Shown piece after piece: positions 15,263 to 22,561 of a stretch of 22,561 bases of DNA (the first letter of the stretch is position 1; each line of letters begins with the position of its first letter). The notes beneath the pieces are model-generated. The model was not told the DNA's origin and made no database searches. It saw only the letters and a list, made by a program, of their open reading frames with translations. Origin of the DNA: Leucothrix mucor (GTDB lineage Bacteria; Pseudomonadota; Gammaproteobacteria; Thiotrichales; Thiotrichaceae); NCBI GenBank assembly GCA_011322515.1, contig DRMS01000415.1, positions 1-22,561 of the forward strand. The letters run 5' to 3'. Position numbers and translations under genes: made by a program.

Positions 15263-15313
15263 CACCCTTCGACTCCGCTCAGGGAGCTGTACCCTGAGCG
15301 GAGTCGAAGGGTG
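15263..15313. repeat. Perfect 22-bp inverted repeat (REP-like palindrome or terminator)
   Basis: Arms at 15263-15284 and 15292-15313 are perfect reverse complements over 22 bp, with a 7-nt loop. The core reads CCTTCGACTCCGCTCAGG. It lies 49 bp after the oxygenase stop codon and 78 bp before hsdM. The G+C-rich stem contrasts with the local A+T-rich DNA. As an RNA it would be a very stable hairpin and may end the oxygenase transcript, though no T run follows. Palindromes of this kind are dispersed repeats in many bacterial genomes; only one copy is in this window. Confidence 0.85.
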
Positions 15314-15390
15314 TAATTATTTATGTAAAAAACTATAGATTTATTACAAGCTCCACCTTAATCACTATAAAAATCCTCGAAGGATCACTA

Positions 15391-16929
15391 ATGCTCACAG
15401 GAAAAATTCGCAACCAAATAGACCAAGTATGGGAAATGTTCTGGACAGGTGGCGTGACTAACCCACTCTCTGTTATTGAGCAAATATCCTACCTGCTCTT
15501 TATTCGCCGCCTTGATGAAATCCAGCGTACCGCCGAACGATTAGCACAAGCCACGGGCGATACCATTAAGCACCCTATTTTCAACCAAGACGAACAAGCA
15601 CTTCGTTGGTCAAACTTTAAAGATAACGACCCTGATGTGATGTTCGAGACAGTGCAAAACCAAGTTTTTCCCAAGATTAAAAATCTACACCAGCAAGGCA
15701 GCTTTGCCGAGCATATGCACGATGCTATTTTTATGATTCCCTCCGCCAAATTGCTTGACCAAGTGGTGCAACTGCTCGACGGCATCGACATGGCAGACAA
15801 AGACACCAAAGGTGATCTCTACGAATACCTACTCAGCAAGCTACAACAATCAGGCGTAAACGGGCAATTTAGAACCCCGCGCAATATCATCAGCATGATG
15901 GTCGAACTGATGCAACCCAAAATGGATGAGATTATTTGTGACCCCGCATCGGGCACTTGTGGCTTTTTAATGGCAGCGATTGATTATGTCGAGCGCGAAC
16001 ATAAAGCCGACATCAATAAAGCCCACAACCGCCAGCATTTTAATAACAGCATGTTCACAGGCTACGATTTTGACAGCAGTATGTTACGCATTGGTGCAAT
16101 GAATATGCTCCTGCACGGCATCGAAAACCCCGCGGTACACAAACGCGACAGCCTGCAAGACCAAGGCGAGAACAATATCGAAGAAGCCTACAGCCTGATA
16201 CTGGCAAACCCACCGTTTAAAGGCAGTGTAGACTTTGACATTATTGCGCCCGATTTACTGCGCGCCTTGGGCAAAACACCAAAGAAAAAAACCACCAATA
16301 GCAACGCCAAAAAGCCCACCGAAAAATCAGAACTCTTATTTTTAGCCTTAATCTTACGCCTCCTAAAAACAGGAGGACGAGCCGCTGTGATCGTCCCTGA
16401 TGGCGTGTTATTTGGCTCGACCAAAGCACATAAAACTATCCGTGAAAAAATAGTTTCTGAGCAAAAACTCGAAGCGGTCATCTCCTTGCCCTCTGGTGTC
16501 TTTAAACCCTATGCAGGCGTTAGCACCGCGATACTTATATTTACCAAAACCAACTCAGGCGGAACGGATAAAGTCTGGTTTTATGACATGCAAGCCGATG
16601 GCTACTCGCTAGATGACAAACGTAACCCACTCACCAAAGAAGGTGAAACCGCCAGCCACGAACAAAATAATAGTGCTGATATTATTCAACGATTTCAGGG
16701 TTTAAAAAGAGATAATAGCGAAGAGGCAAAGCGAGCGCGCACCGAACAATCGTTTTTAGTACCTGTAAAAGAGATAAAAGAAAATAATTATGATTTAAGC
16801 CTTAATCGCTATAAAGAAGTGGTGTATGAAGAGATCGTGTATGACAAGCCAGAAGTAATATTAGAGCGGATTAAAGACTTACAGAAGAAAATGGCGGATG
16901 GGGTGGTTGAGTTGGAGGGGTTGTTGTGA
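15391..16929 (+). CDS. hsdM: Type I restriction-modification DNA methyltransferase subunit HsdM
   Basis: HsdM is the N6-adenine methyltransferase of a type I restriction-modification complex and works with HsdS, and with HsdR for cleavage. The 512-residue protein has an N-terminal helical HsdM domain (about residues 6-140). The SAM-binding motif I is DPASGTCG (184-191) and the catalytic motif IV is NPPF (273-276). The stretch GRAAVIVPDGVLFG is typical of the family. The ATG is 6 nt after an AAGGA ribosome binding site that lies partly in a small hairpin (ATCCT at 15373, AGGAT at 15381). It overlaps hsdS by 4 bp (GTGA), so the two are translationally coupled. Confidence 0.97.
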   Translation: MLTGKIRNQIDQVWEMFWTGGVTNPLSVIEQISYLLFIRRLDEIQRTAERLAQATGDTIKHPIFNQDEQALRWSNFKDNDPDVMFETVQNQVFPKIKNLHQQGSFAEHMHDAIFMIPSAKLLDQVVQLLDGIDMADKDTKGDLYEYLLSKLQQSGVNGQFRTPRNIISMMVELMQPKMDEIICDPASGTCGFLMAAIDYVEREHKADINKAHNRQHFNNSMFTGYDFDSSMLRIGAMNMLLHGIENPAVHKRDSLQDQGENNIEEAYSLILANPPFKGSVDFDIIAPDLLRALGKTPKKKTTNSNAKKPTEKSELLFLALILRLLKTGGRAAVIVPDGVLFGSTKAHKTIREKIVSEQKLEAVISLPSGVFKPYAGVSTAILIFTKTNSGGTDKVWFYDMQADGYSLDDKRNPLTKEGETASHEQNNSADIIQRFQGLKRDNSEEAKRARTEQSFLVPVKEIKENNYDLSLNRYKEVVYEEIVYDKPEVILERIKDLQKKMADGVVELEGLL

Positions 16930-18083
16930 GTTGGACAAAGGTAGAATTATCTTCTTTTATTACAATAAAAAAAGGGAAAAAGCATAACACTATTAATAGC
17001 AAAACGAAGAGTTCTGTACGTTATCTTCAAATTGAAGATTTGCGGAATGATAATAATATTAAATATACAGATGATGTTAGCGGTATTGAAGCTAAAAAAA
17101 CGGATGTTATTATTGCATGGGATGGTGCTAATGCTGGAACTATTGGATTCAAAAAAAGTGGATTTATTGGCTCAACACTTGCTCGAATTTCTTTTGATAT
17201 AAAAAAAGTAAATACCGAATATTTCGGTCGTTTTTTACAGGGTAAGTTTGTTGAACTAAGATCAAACTGTACAGGTGCTACAATTCCTCATATTAGTAGA
17301 AAACACCTTGTTTCTTTAAAAATCCCACTCCCCCCACTAAAAACCCAAAAATACATTGCTTCCGTCTTAGAAAAAGCCGATCAACTGCGTAAAAACTGCC
17401 AGCGTTTGGAGCAAGAACTCAATCAACTCGCCCAGTCTGTCTTTATTGAAATGTTTGGTGATCCTGTTACTAATCCGAAGGGGTGGGAGGAGACTAACCT
17501 TGGAGAAAAAGCCGATCTATTGGCAGGCTTTGCATTTAAGAGTAAGGAATATTCTGAAAATCCTAGAGATGTGAAATTATGCAGAGGAATAAATATATTT
17601 CCTGATAGAATTCTTTGGAAAAATGTCGCTTATTGGAACTATATTCAAGAAAAAAAGTTGGAAAAGTATGAGCTAAATAAAGGTGATATTGTAATTGCAA
17701 TGGATCGACCTTGGATTTCAACTGGATTTAAAATTGCTCAAATTCAAGAAAAAGACCTTCCCTCTCTGTTGTTGCAACGGGTAATGAGAGTAAGAGGGAG
17801 AAATGAACTAGATACTTGTTTTTTTTATTACGCATTAAACCAGCAAGCTTTTTTAAAACACTCAATGATTACAGAAACAACCGTTCCTCATATCTCACCA
17901 AAAGATGTCACCTCCTATAAATTACCTAGTCCTTCAAATAAAAAATTAGTCAAATTCCACAAAATTATCACCAATATCCAGACTCAAAAGAAAAGCCTAC
18001 TTCTAGCTAAATCTAAATATGAAGAAAATTTCAACTCTTTAAGCCAAAAAGCCTTCAAAGGCGAACTCAAAGCACCCGCTTAA
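16926..18083 (+). CDS. hsdS: Type I restriction-modification specificity subunit HsdS
   Basis: HsdS sets the DNA sequence recognised by the HsdM/HsdR complex. The 385-residue protein has two target recognition domains, about residues 1-130 and 185-335. The central conserved region (LPPLKTQKYIASVLEKADQL, about 135-180) contains a coiled coil and ends in the typical VFIEMFGDPVTNPKGW. A second conserved region ends in LSQKAFKGELKAPA. The start codon is GTG, overlapping the hsdM stop. Base composition of both recognition domains is visibly more A+T-rich than hsdM, as expected for domains exchanged by recombination. Length is close to that of a normal two-domain HsdS. Confidence 0.95.
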   Translation: MSWTKVELSSFITIKKGKKHNTINSKTKSSVRYLQIEDLRNDNNIKYTDDVSGIEAKKTDVIIAWDGANAGTIGFKKSGFIGSTLARISFDIKKVNTEYFGRFLQGKFVELRSNCTGATIPHISRKHLVSLKIPLPPLKTQKYIASVLEKADQLRKNCQRLEQELNQLAQSVFIEMFGDPVTNPKGWEETNLGEKADLLAGFAFKSKEYSENPRDVKLCRGINIFPDRILWKNVAYWNYIQEKKLEKYELNKGDIVIAMDRPWISTGFKIAQIQEKDLPSLLLQRVMRVRGRNELDTCFFYYALNQQAFLKHSMITETTVPHISPKDVTSYKLPSPSNKKLVKFHKIITNIQTQKKSLLLAKSKYEENFNSLSQKAFKGELKAPA

Positions 18084-18104
18084 TTCTCTTATTATCATCT
18101 TTCT

Positions 18105-18155
18105 CGTTCCCATCGCTCCAGCGTGGGAATGCAGTTTTTGATGCTCCAGCATCAA
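18105..18155. repeat. Dispersed palindromic repeat, copy 1 (after hsdS)
   Basis: The element begins CGTTCCCAT (18105-18113), followed by CGCTCCAGCGTGGGAATGC (18114-18132). The TTCCCA and TGGGAA parts can pair. A second hairpin follows: TTGATGCT (18138-18145) and AGCATCAA (18148-18155). It lies between the convergent hsdS and toxin genes and could act as a bidirectional terminator. Copy 2 is at 18831-18876. Elements of this sequence type are dispersed in many gammaproteobacterial genomes. Confidence 0.75.
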
Positions 18156-18210
18156 TTGCACGGTGGATGCTAGGAGACTGCCTGAACCACGAGCAAAGTT
18201 TTAATCTAAA

Positions 18211-18480
18211 TTAAAATAACTCACTATGAGAACCCAGCCGAGCTAATTGCAATTCATTATTTTGTATTTGATAGATAAGCAACCAGTCTGCTTTTAGGTG
18301 ACACTCTCGAAACTGATTCCAATTTCCTGTTAGCAAATGGTCTTTATATTTTTGATCTAACGTTTTATTTTTTTCTAAAACAGAAATGACATCAAATAAC
18401 TGCTTCAAATCTTCAAAAGGTAATTTTTTTGCTTTCTTAAAGTCTCTTTTAAACTGGCTAGAATAGACAATATCAAGCAT
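18211..18480 (-). CDS. YafQ-family (RelE/ParE superfamily) mRNA interferase toxin
   Basis: YafQ-type toxins are ribosome-dependent endoribonucleases that stop translation until the antitoxin is restored. The 89-residue protein has the family opening YSSQFKRDFKKAKK and tail LGSHSELF. It retains residues matching the E. coli YafQ catalytic set with a constant offset of two: H48, H61, D65 and H85 (E. coli H50, H63, D67, H87). The usual RTGSHS reads RLGSHS here. It appears intact. The start overlaps the antitoxin stop by 8 bp, as in many toxin-antitoxin operons. It lies inverted between hsdS and hsdR. Confidence 0.93.
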   Translation of the reverse strand: MLDIVYSSQFKRDFKKAKKLPFEDLKQLFDVISVLEKNKTLDQKYKDHLLTGNWNQFRECHLKADWLLIYQIQNNELQLARLGSHSELF

Positions 18481-18748
18481 TTGGAATGTCTAAACCTAAT
18501 TCATTAAATAAACCCTGTGTTGAGTGAGTTTTATGCCCTCCACCTTGCTCCAGTTCTTCTATGGCTTGTATGGTTATTCTATTGGGCTGCGGTCTTCTTA
18601 ACTCAAAGGGAATACCTCCGTAGTTGATAACGGCTTTAGTAAATAACTTAATGGCTTGTGAAGAGCTAAGACCAATATCGTCACAGATCTGATTGAATGC
18701 AATTTTAGCGTCATGATCAATACGTACACTTATAATATCAGTTTTCAT
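18473..18748 (-). CDS. RelB/DinJ-family antitoxin
   Basis: The protein neutralises the adjacent YafQ-like toxin and usually represses its own operon. From the ATG at 18748 it is 91 residues, starting MKTDIISVRIDHDAKIAF, which matches the DinJ ribbon-helix-helix start. The stretch LSSSQAIKLFTKAVINYGGIPFELRRPQPN follows in two parts (the DNA-binding helices, then the PFELR motif). A longer frame from 18811 would add 21 residues with no homology and no ribosome binding site, so I reject it; the 18748 start also lacks a clear one. Its C-terminal part (about residues 55-91) should wrap the toxin. It overlaps the toxin gene by 8 bp. Confidence 0.9.
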   Translation of the reverse strand: MKTDIISVRIDHDAKIAFNQICDDIGLSSSQAIKLFTKAVINYGGIPFELRRPQPNRITIQAIEELEQGGGHKTHSTQGLFNELGLDIPNA

Positions 18749-18830
18749 AATAGGTAATTCTTTTGTGGTTGTTTGTTGTCGTATTGTAGTGTAAATGCCT
18801 GTATTTGTCATACATAGAGCATAATTTTAT

Positions 18831-18876
18831 CGTTCCCATCGTTCCCATCGTTCCCATCGCTCCAACGTGGGAATGC
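18831..18876. repeat. Dispersed palindromic repeat, copy 2, with a threefold 9-bp tandem expansion
   Basis: CGTTCCCAT occurs three times in direct tandem (18831-18839, 18840-18848, 18849-18857), followed by CGCTCCAACGTGGGAATGC (18858-18876). Copy 1 (18105) has one 9-mer and the same tail with one base difference (CCAGC against CCAAC). The extra units look like slipped-strand expansion of the left arm. The element lies upstream of the antitoxin gene in the same orientation as copy 1. Confidence 0.8.
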
Positions 18877-19023
18877 AATTTTTTCATTCGTATCTTCTCA
18901 AAAAACGCTATTTCTGAGCAGATCAAAGTTAATATGTACCAAAAAGTGCATTTTTTGAGAAGATGGGTAATAATCACTCGTAGATGAATTGCTTACCTCC
19001 GCCTACTTAAAATAGGAAGCGCT

Positions 19024-22000
19024 ATGCCCAATAGTGACAACACTAATAAACTGTTAAAACCGCAAAGTAATTTTGCATTTATGTCACTGTGGTCGTCAAT
19101 GAGTGAGTTACAAGATAGGGCAACCAAGGCGGAGGCTGCGGTTAAAACTGACCCGCGAACGGCGGCTTTTTATGCGCGCAATGCCTTGGAATTGATGGTT
19201 AATACGGTTTTTGAAATTGACAATTGGATTCAAAAACCGCAGCACAACAGTAGTTTAATGACGCTTATCCATGAGCGTGACTTTAAACAAAACTTATCCC
19301 CTGCTTTATTTCCTAAGCTTAAATTAATTATAAAAACAGGTAACGAGGCGGTACATGGCAGAGTAGCGCCGTCTCAACGTGCTGCTTTGCAAAGTGTGAA
19401 AGAGCTACATCATGTGTTGTATTGGTTTATACGTACTTACGCGCCAACCATTGACCGCGCTAGTTTTGAGGTGTTTGCATTTAATGAGAGCCTTATACAA
19501 GCAACGGTTTCTGTTGCCCTTGCTGAGATTGTCTCGACGCATAAAAAAATCCAAGCGTTAGAAAAACAACTGGCGGAGAAAGATCAAAAACAACGTGAAG
19601 ATACGGCGAAGGCGTTGGCAGAAAATGCCGAGTTAAATGCTGAAAACAAGGTATTGCTGGCTCAAATTGAACAGGCAAAACAAGCATCTAAAACCCAGCC
19701 TGACACGCATCAATACAATGAAGAGGAAACTCGCACTTATCTTATTGATGTGTTATTGCATGAAGCGGGCTGGGCGTTAAATAATAAGAACGACCGAGAG
19801 TATGAGGTTGCAGGTATGCCCATTTCTAAGGCAAACCCTAACGGTAAGGGTCGTATTGATTATGTGTTATGGGGTGATAATGGCAAGCCTCTGGCTTTAG
19901 TCGAGGCGAAACGTACCGCTACTAATCCTGAAGCGGGGAAACATCAAGCAAAATTATATGCGGATTGTTTAGAGCAACAGTTTGAACAGCGCCCGATTAT
20001 TTTTTATAGCAATGGCTATGAAACACGTTTGTGGGATGATAAGCATTATCCGCCGCGTTCTGTGGAGGGGTTTTATAGTAAAAATGAATTAGCGCTGTTG
20101 CTAAAACGTAGCACGCAACAACACTCCTTTTTTGCGAATAATGCACAAGGCGGTGGTTTTATTGCTGAGATTAACGATGCTATTTCTAACCGTCATTATC
20201 AGAAAGCGGCGATTACCAATATTCTCACCTTATTTGAAAAAGACAAGGGACGCAAAGCCTTGTTAGTGATGGCAACAGGCACGGGTAAAACCCGCACGGT
20301 GATTAGTTTGGTCGATTTAATGACTAAGTATGGCTGGGTGAAAAATGTCTTGTTTTTGGCAGACCGTAATGCACTCCTCACTCAAGCGAAAAAGAACTTT
20401 GTCAGTTTGTTACCGCGTATTAGCTGCTCTATTTTAGATTCGGCTATTGAAAAAGGGCATGTCACAGACCGCTTGTATTTTGCCACTTATCCAACGATGA
20501 AAAACCTGTTAGATCGTGATGCCGATGAGCGTCCATTTGGCGTGGGGCATTTTGACTTGGTGGTGATTGACGAGGCGCATCGTTCGGTGTATCACAAGTA
20601 TCGTCAAATATTTGATTATTTTGATAGCTTTTTGGTGGGCTTAACCGCAACGCCTAAGGATGATATTGAGAAAAACACTTATAGCATTTTTGATCTCCAA
20701 GACGGACTGCCAACCTATGCTTATGAAGACAAAAGCGCTTATGCGGAGAAGTTTTTAGTCCCGCCACAAAAAATATCAGTGAGTACGCAGTTTATTCGTG
20801 AGGGCATTCAATACGATGCGCTAAGTAAGGATGACCAAGCGCAATGGGAAGAAAAAGAGCCGTTAAGTGATCGTGATGAGGTATTACCCACGGAGCTTAA
20901 TAAGTTTTTATTTAATGAGGATACCGCTAATAAAATGTTTGCTCAGTTGTTTAGCCACGATGCATTAGGCGGGGTGCATGTGGAAGGGGGCGATGTGATT
21001 GGCAGAACGATTATATTTTCTGCTAATAATGATCATGCGGAGTTTTTACAGAAAGTCTTTGATAAAAACTTCCCCAAATTCAATGGCAAATTGGCGCAAG
21101 TGATTACTTATAAAAATCGTTATGCACAGAGCTTGATTGATGAGTTTTCGGTGGAAAATAAACCGTTTGATCGTAACAACCCCGATTGCCGTATTGCGAT
21201 TTCGGTGGATATGTTGGACACGGGTATAGATGTCCCCGAAGTGGTTAATCTGGTGTTCTTTAAGGTGATTCGCTCAAAAGTGAAGTTTACCCAAATGATC
21301 GGGCGAGGTACGCGACTTTGTCCTAATTTGTTCGCGCCTAATGATCATAAAAAAGGCTTTAAGGTGTTTGATTATTGCCAGAACTTTGAGTTTTTTAACC
21401 AAAACCCTGACGGCTTGCCTGATCATCATGCCAAGCCATTAGGGGCGCAAATTTTTGAGAAACGGGTGATAGTAAGTCGTTTAATTGCACAACAAATGAA
21501 ACAAGATTTAGAAGACGATGAGATAAAGGCATTGGATGAGGTAAGACGTTATCAACTCGATATGCTACATCACCACGTTAGCGGTATGAACTTGGAGAAT
21601 TTTATTGTTCGTCCAAAGCGCCGCTATGTAGAGCCATTTGTTGCGCGTGATTATTGGGAAATCATTGACGACAGTAAACATACCAAGCTGGAAACCTATC
21701 TTTCTACCTTGCCAACAGAGGCGGCGGAATTTAATGGCGAAGAGCTAAATAATGAGTTGGCGAATCGCTTTGATCATTTGATGCTAACAATGCAACTATC
21801 TCAGCTTGAAAAAGGCTCTATTGCAGAGAATGCCAGAAATCGTGTGATGCATTTAGGGCAACAGTTAGAGACTAAAACAAATGTACCCGAAGTGGCGGCT
21901 CAGTTAACGCTAATCCAACAGATTCAAACCCTTGAGTTTTGGAAAGCTATTGATTTACCGACCTTAGAGAATCTACGCCGTCAATTACGCAACTTAATTA

Positions 22001-22561
22001 AAGTATTAGATAAAATTGAAAAAGAGGTGGTGTATAGCAATTTTGAGGACTCTGCGTTAGAAGTCCAAGAACAAGCCACAGAGTATGGTGCGACGCATAT
22101 TGACCTTGAGCAGTACCGTAAGAAAACGGAGCGCTATATTCAGGAACATCAAGATCACTTGACGATTCAAAAAATAAAACGAAATAAACCGATCACTCCA
22201 ATAGATTTGGATATTTTAGAAGGCTTACTTTTTGATGCCAGTGGCATGACTGAACGGGATGCTTATCGTGAAAAGGTATTAGAGAGCAAGCCTCTAGGTA
22301 ATTTTATCCGTGAGCTAGTGGGGATGGATAGAGAAGCAGCAAAGGCTGCTTTTAGTGGTTTTTTGGATGAGGGCGAATACACCGCAGAGCAAATTAATTT
22401 TGTCAATCAGATCGTGGATTATTTAACGCATAACGGTGTGCTAGAAGTGAAGCATATTTTTGAATCACCCTTTACCGATTTACACAGTGAAAGTGCTTAT
22501 GGATTCTTTGATGAGGCTAATGTTGTGGCGTTATTTGCTTGTATTCAGTCGATTAGGACAA
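19024..22561 (+). CDS. hsdR: Type I restriction-modification endonuclease/translocase subunit HsdR (3' end outside window)
   Basis: HsdR is the ATP-driven DNA translocase and nuclease of the type I complex. The frame stays open for 1179 codons to the window end. An N-terminal DUF4145-like helical domain (about residues 40-135) is followed by a probable coiled coil (about 170-235). The nuclease domain has D279 (RIDYVLWG) and E294-A-K296 (VEAKR), a PD-(D/E)xK pattern. The helicase has MATGTGKT (416-423), DEAH (516-519), GLTATP and QMIGRGTRL. The remainder matches the EcoEI-type C-terminal region. The ATG has AGGA 6 nt upstream. It is separated from hsdMS by an inverted toxin-antitoxin pair, so it needs its own promoter. 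Family proteins are about this length, so little is missing. Confidence 0.95.
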   Translation, partial: MPNSDNTNKLLKPQSNFAFMSLWSSMSELQDRATKAEAAVKTDPRTAAFYARNALELMVNTVFEIDNWIQKPQHNSSLMTLIHERDFKQNLSPALFPKLKLIIKTGNEAVHGRVAPSQRAALQSVKELHHVLYWFIRTYAPTIDRASFEVFAFNESLIQATVSVALAEIVSTHKKIQALEKQLAEKDQKQREDTAKALAENAELNAENKVLLAQIEQAKQASKTQPDTHQYNEEETRTYLIDVLLHEAGWALNNKNDREYEVAGMPISKANPNGKGRIDYVLWGDNGKPLALVEAKRTATNPEAGKHQAKLYADCLEQQFEQRPIIFYSNGYETRLWDDKHYPPRSVEGFYSKNELALLLKRSTQQHSFFANNAQGGGFIAEINDAISNRHYQKAAITNILTLFEKDKGRKALLVMATGTGKTRTVISLVDLMTKYGWVKNVLFLADRNALLTQAKKNFVSLLPRISCSILDSAIEKGHVTDRLYFATYPTMKNLLDRDADERPFGVGHFDLVVIDEAHRSVYHKYRQIFDYFDSFLVGLTATPKDDIEKNTYSIFDLQDGLPTYAYEDKSAYAEKFLVPPQKISVSTQFIREGIQYDALSKDDQAQWEEKEPLSDRDEVLPTELNKFLFNEDTANKMFAQLFSHDALGGVHVEGGDVIGRTIIFSANNDHAEFLQKVFDKNFPKFNGKLAQVITYKNRYAQSLIDEFSVENKPFDRNNPDCRIAISVDMLDTGIDVPEVVNLVFFKVIRSKVKFTQMIGRGTRLCPNLFAPNDHKKGFKVFDYCQNFEFFNQNPDGLPDHHAKPLGAQIFEKRVIVSRLIAQQMKQDLEDDEIKALDEVRRYQLDMLHHHVSGMNLENFIVRPKRRYVEPFVARDYWEIIDDSKHTKLETYLSTLPTEAAEFNGEELNNELANRFDHLMLTMQLSQLEKGSIAENARNRVMHLGQQLETKTNVPEVAAQLTLIQQIQTLEFWKAIDLPTLENLRRQLRNLIKVLDKIEKEVVYSNFEDSALEVQEQATEYGATHIDLEQYRKKTERYIQEHQDHLTIQKIKRNKPITPIDLDILEGLLFDASGMTERDAYREKVLESKPLGNFIRELVGMDREAAKAAFSGFLDEGEYTAEQINFVNQIVDYLTHNGVLEVKHIFESPFTDLHSESAYGFFDEANVVALFACIQSIRT

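Noticed and set aside
15313..15340. Canonical intrinsic terminator after the 22-bp inverted repeat
   Set aside because: The stem is strong but it is followed by mixed A/T sequence, not a T run; recorded as a repeat with possible terminator activity.
18749..18811. Longer start for the DinJ-like antitoxin at 18811
   Set aside because: The extra residues have no match to the ribbon-helix-helix start and no ribosome binding site; MKTDIISVRID aligns with the family start.
18831..18876. Possible CRISPR-like array in the threefold 9-bp repeat
   Set aside because: Units are 9 bp in direct contact with no spacers and there are no cas genes; it is an expanded arm of a palindromic repeat.

Overview
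The window reads as a chromosomal piece of a sulfur-oxidising bacterium, most likely a gammaproteobacterium. It carries a complete reverse-type dissimilatory sulfite reductase (rDsr) locus followed by the genes of APS reductase in the aprM-aprB-aprA order. The oxidative direction is supported by dsrEFH, dsrL and dsrC in one cluster and by aprM; dsrEFH and aprM are markers of sulfur oxidisers rather than sulfate reducers. DNA composition is A+T-rich. I cannot name the genus; low-G+C lineages such as SUP05/Thioglobaceae or Thiotrichales/Beggiatoa relatives are reasonable candidates.

Region 1 (1-14040, minus strand) is the sulfur-oxidation block. In transcription order it is dsrA, dsrB, dsrE, dsrF, dsrH, dsrC, dsrM, dsrK, dsrL, dsrJ, dsrO, dsrP, then a hairpin/T-tract terminator, a 612-bp A+T-rich intergenic stretch, and aprM, aprB, aprA (aprA is cut by the window start). 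Together they take sulfane sulfur delivered by DsrEFH to DsrC, oxidise it to sulfite with DsrAB (DsrL as the likely electron acceptor; DsrMKJOP linking DsrC and periplasm to the quinone pool), and convert sulfite plus AMP to APS with AprBA, which AprM probably anchors to the membrane. dsrN, dsrR and dsrS, which follow dsrP in Allochromatium vinosum, are not between dsrP and apr here. Several dsr intergenic gaps contain hairpins that could set relative transcript levels.

Region 2 (14041-15390) is a divergent control region with inverted repeats, a gene for a TauD/TfdA-like Fe(II)/2-oxoglutarate oxygenase of unknown substrate on the plus strand, and a perfect 22-bp inverted repeat.

Region 3 (15391-22561) is an accessory defence module: hsdM and hsdS (overlapping), then an inverted YafQ/DinJ-type toxin-antitoxin pair on the minus strand framed by two copies of a palindromic dispersed repeat, then hsdR on the plus strand running off the window. 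The toxin-antitoxin cassette thus splits the type I restriction-modification locus. No tRNA, rRNA, CRISPR array or insertion-sequence transposase was seen.

The points most worth checking are in the DsrMKJOP proteins: DsrJ lacks any spare cysteine to act as the His/Cys haem ligand known from A. vinosum and carries a lipobox, and DsrO has exactly the twelve cysteines expected after clean loss of one of four clusters.
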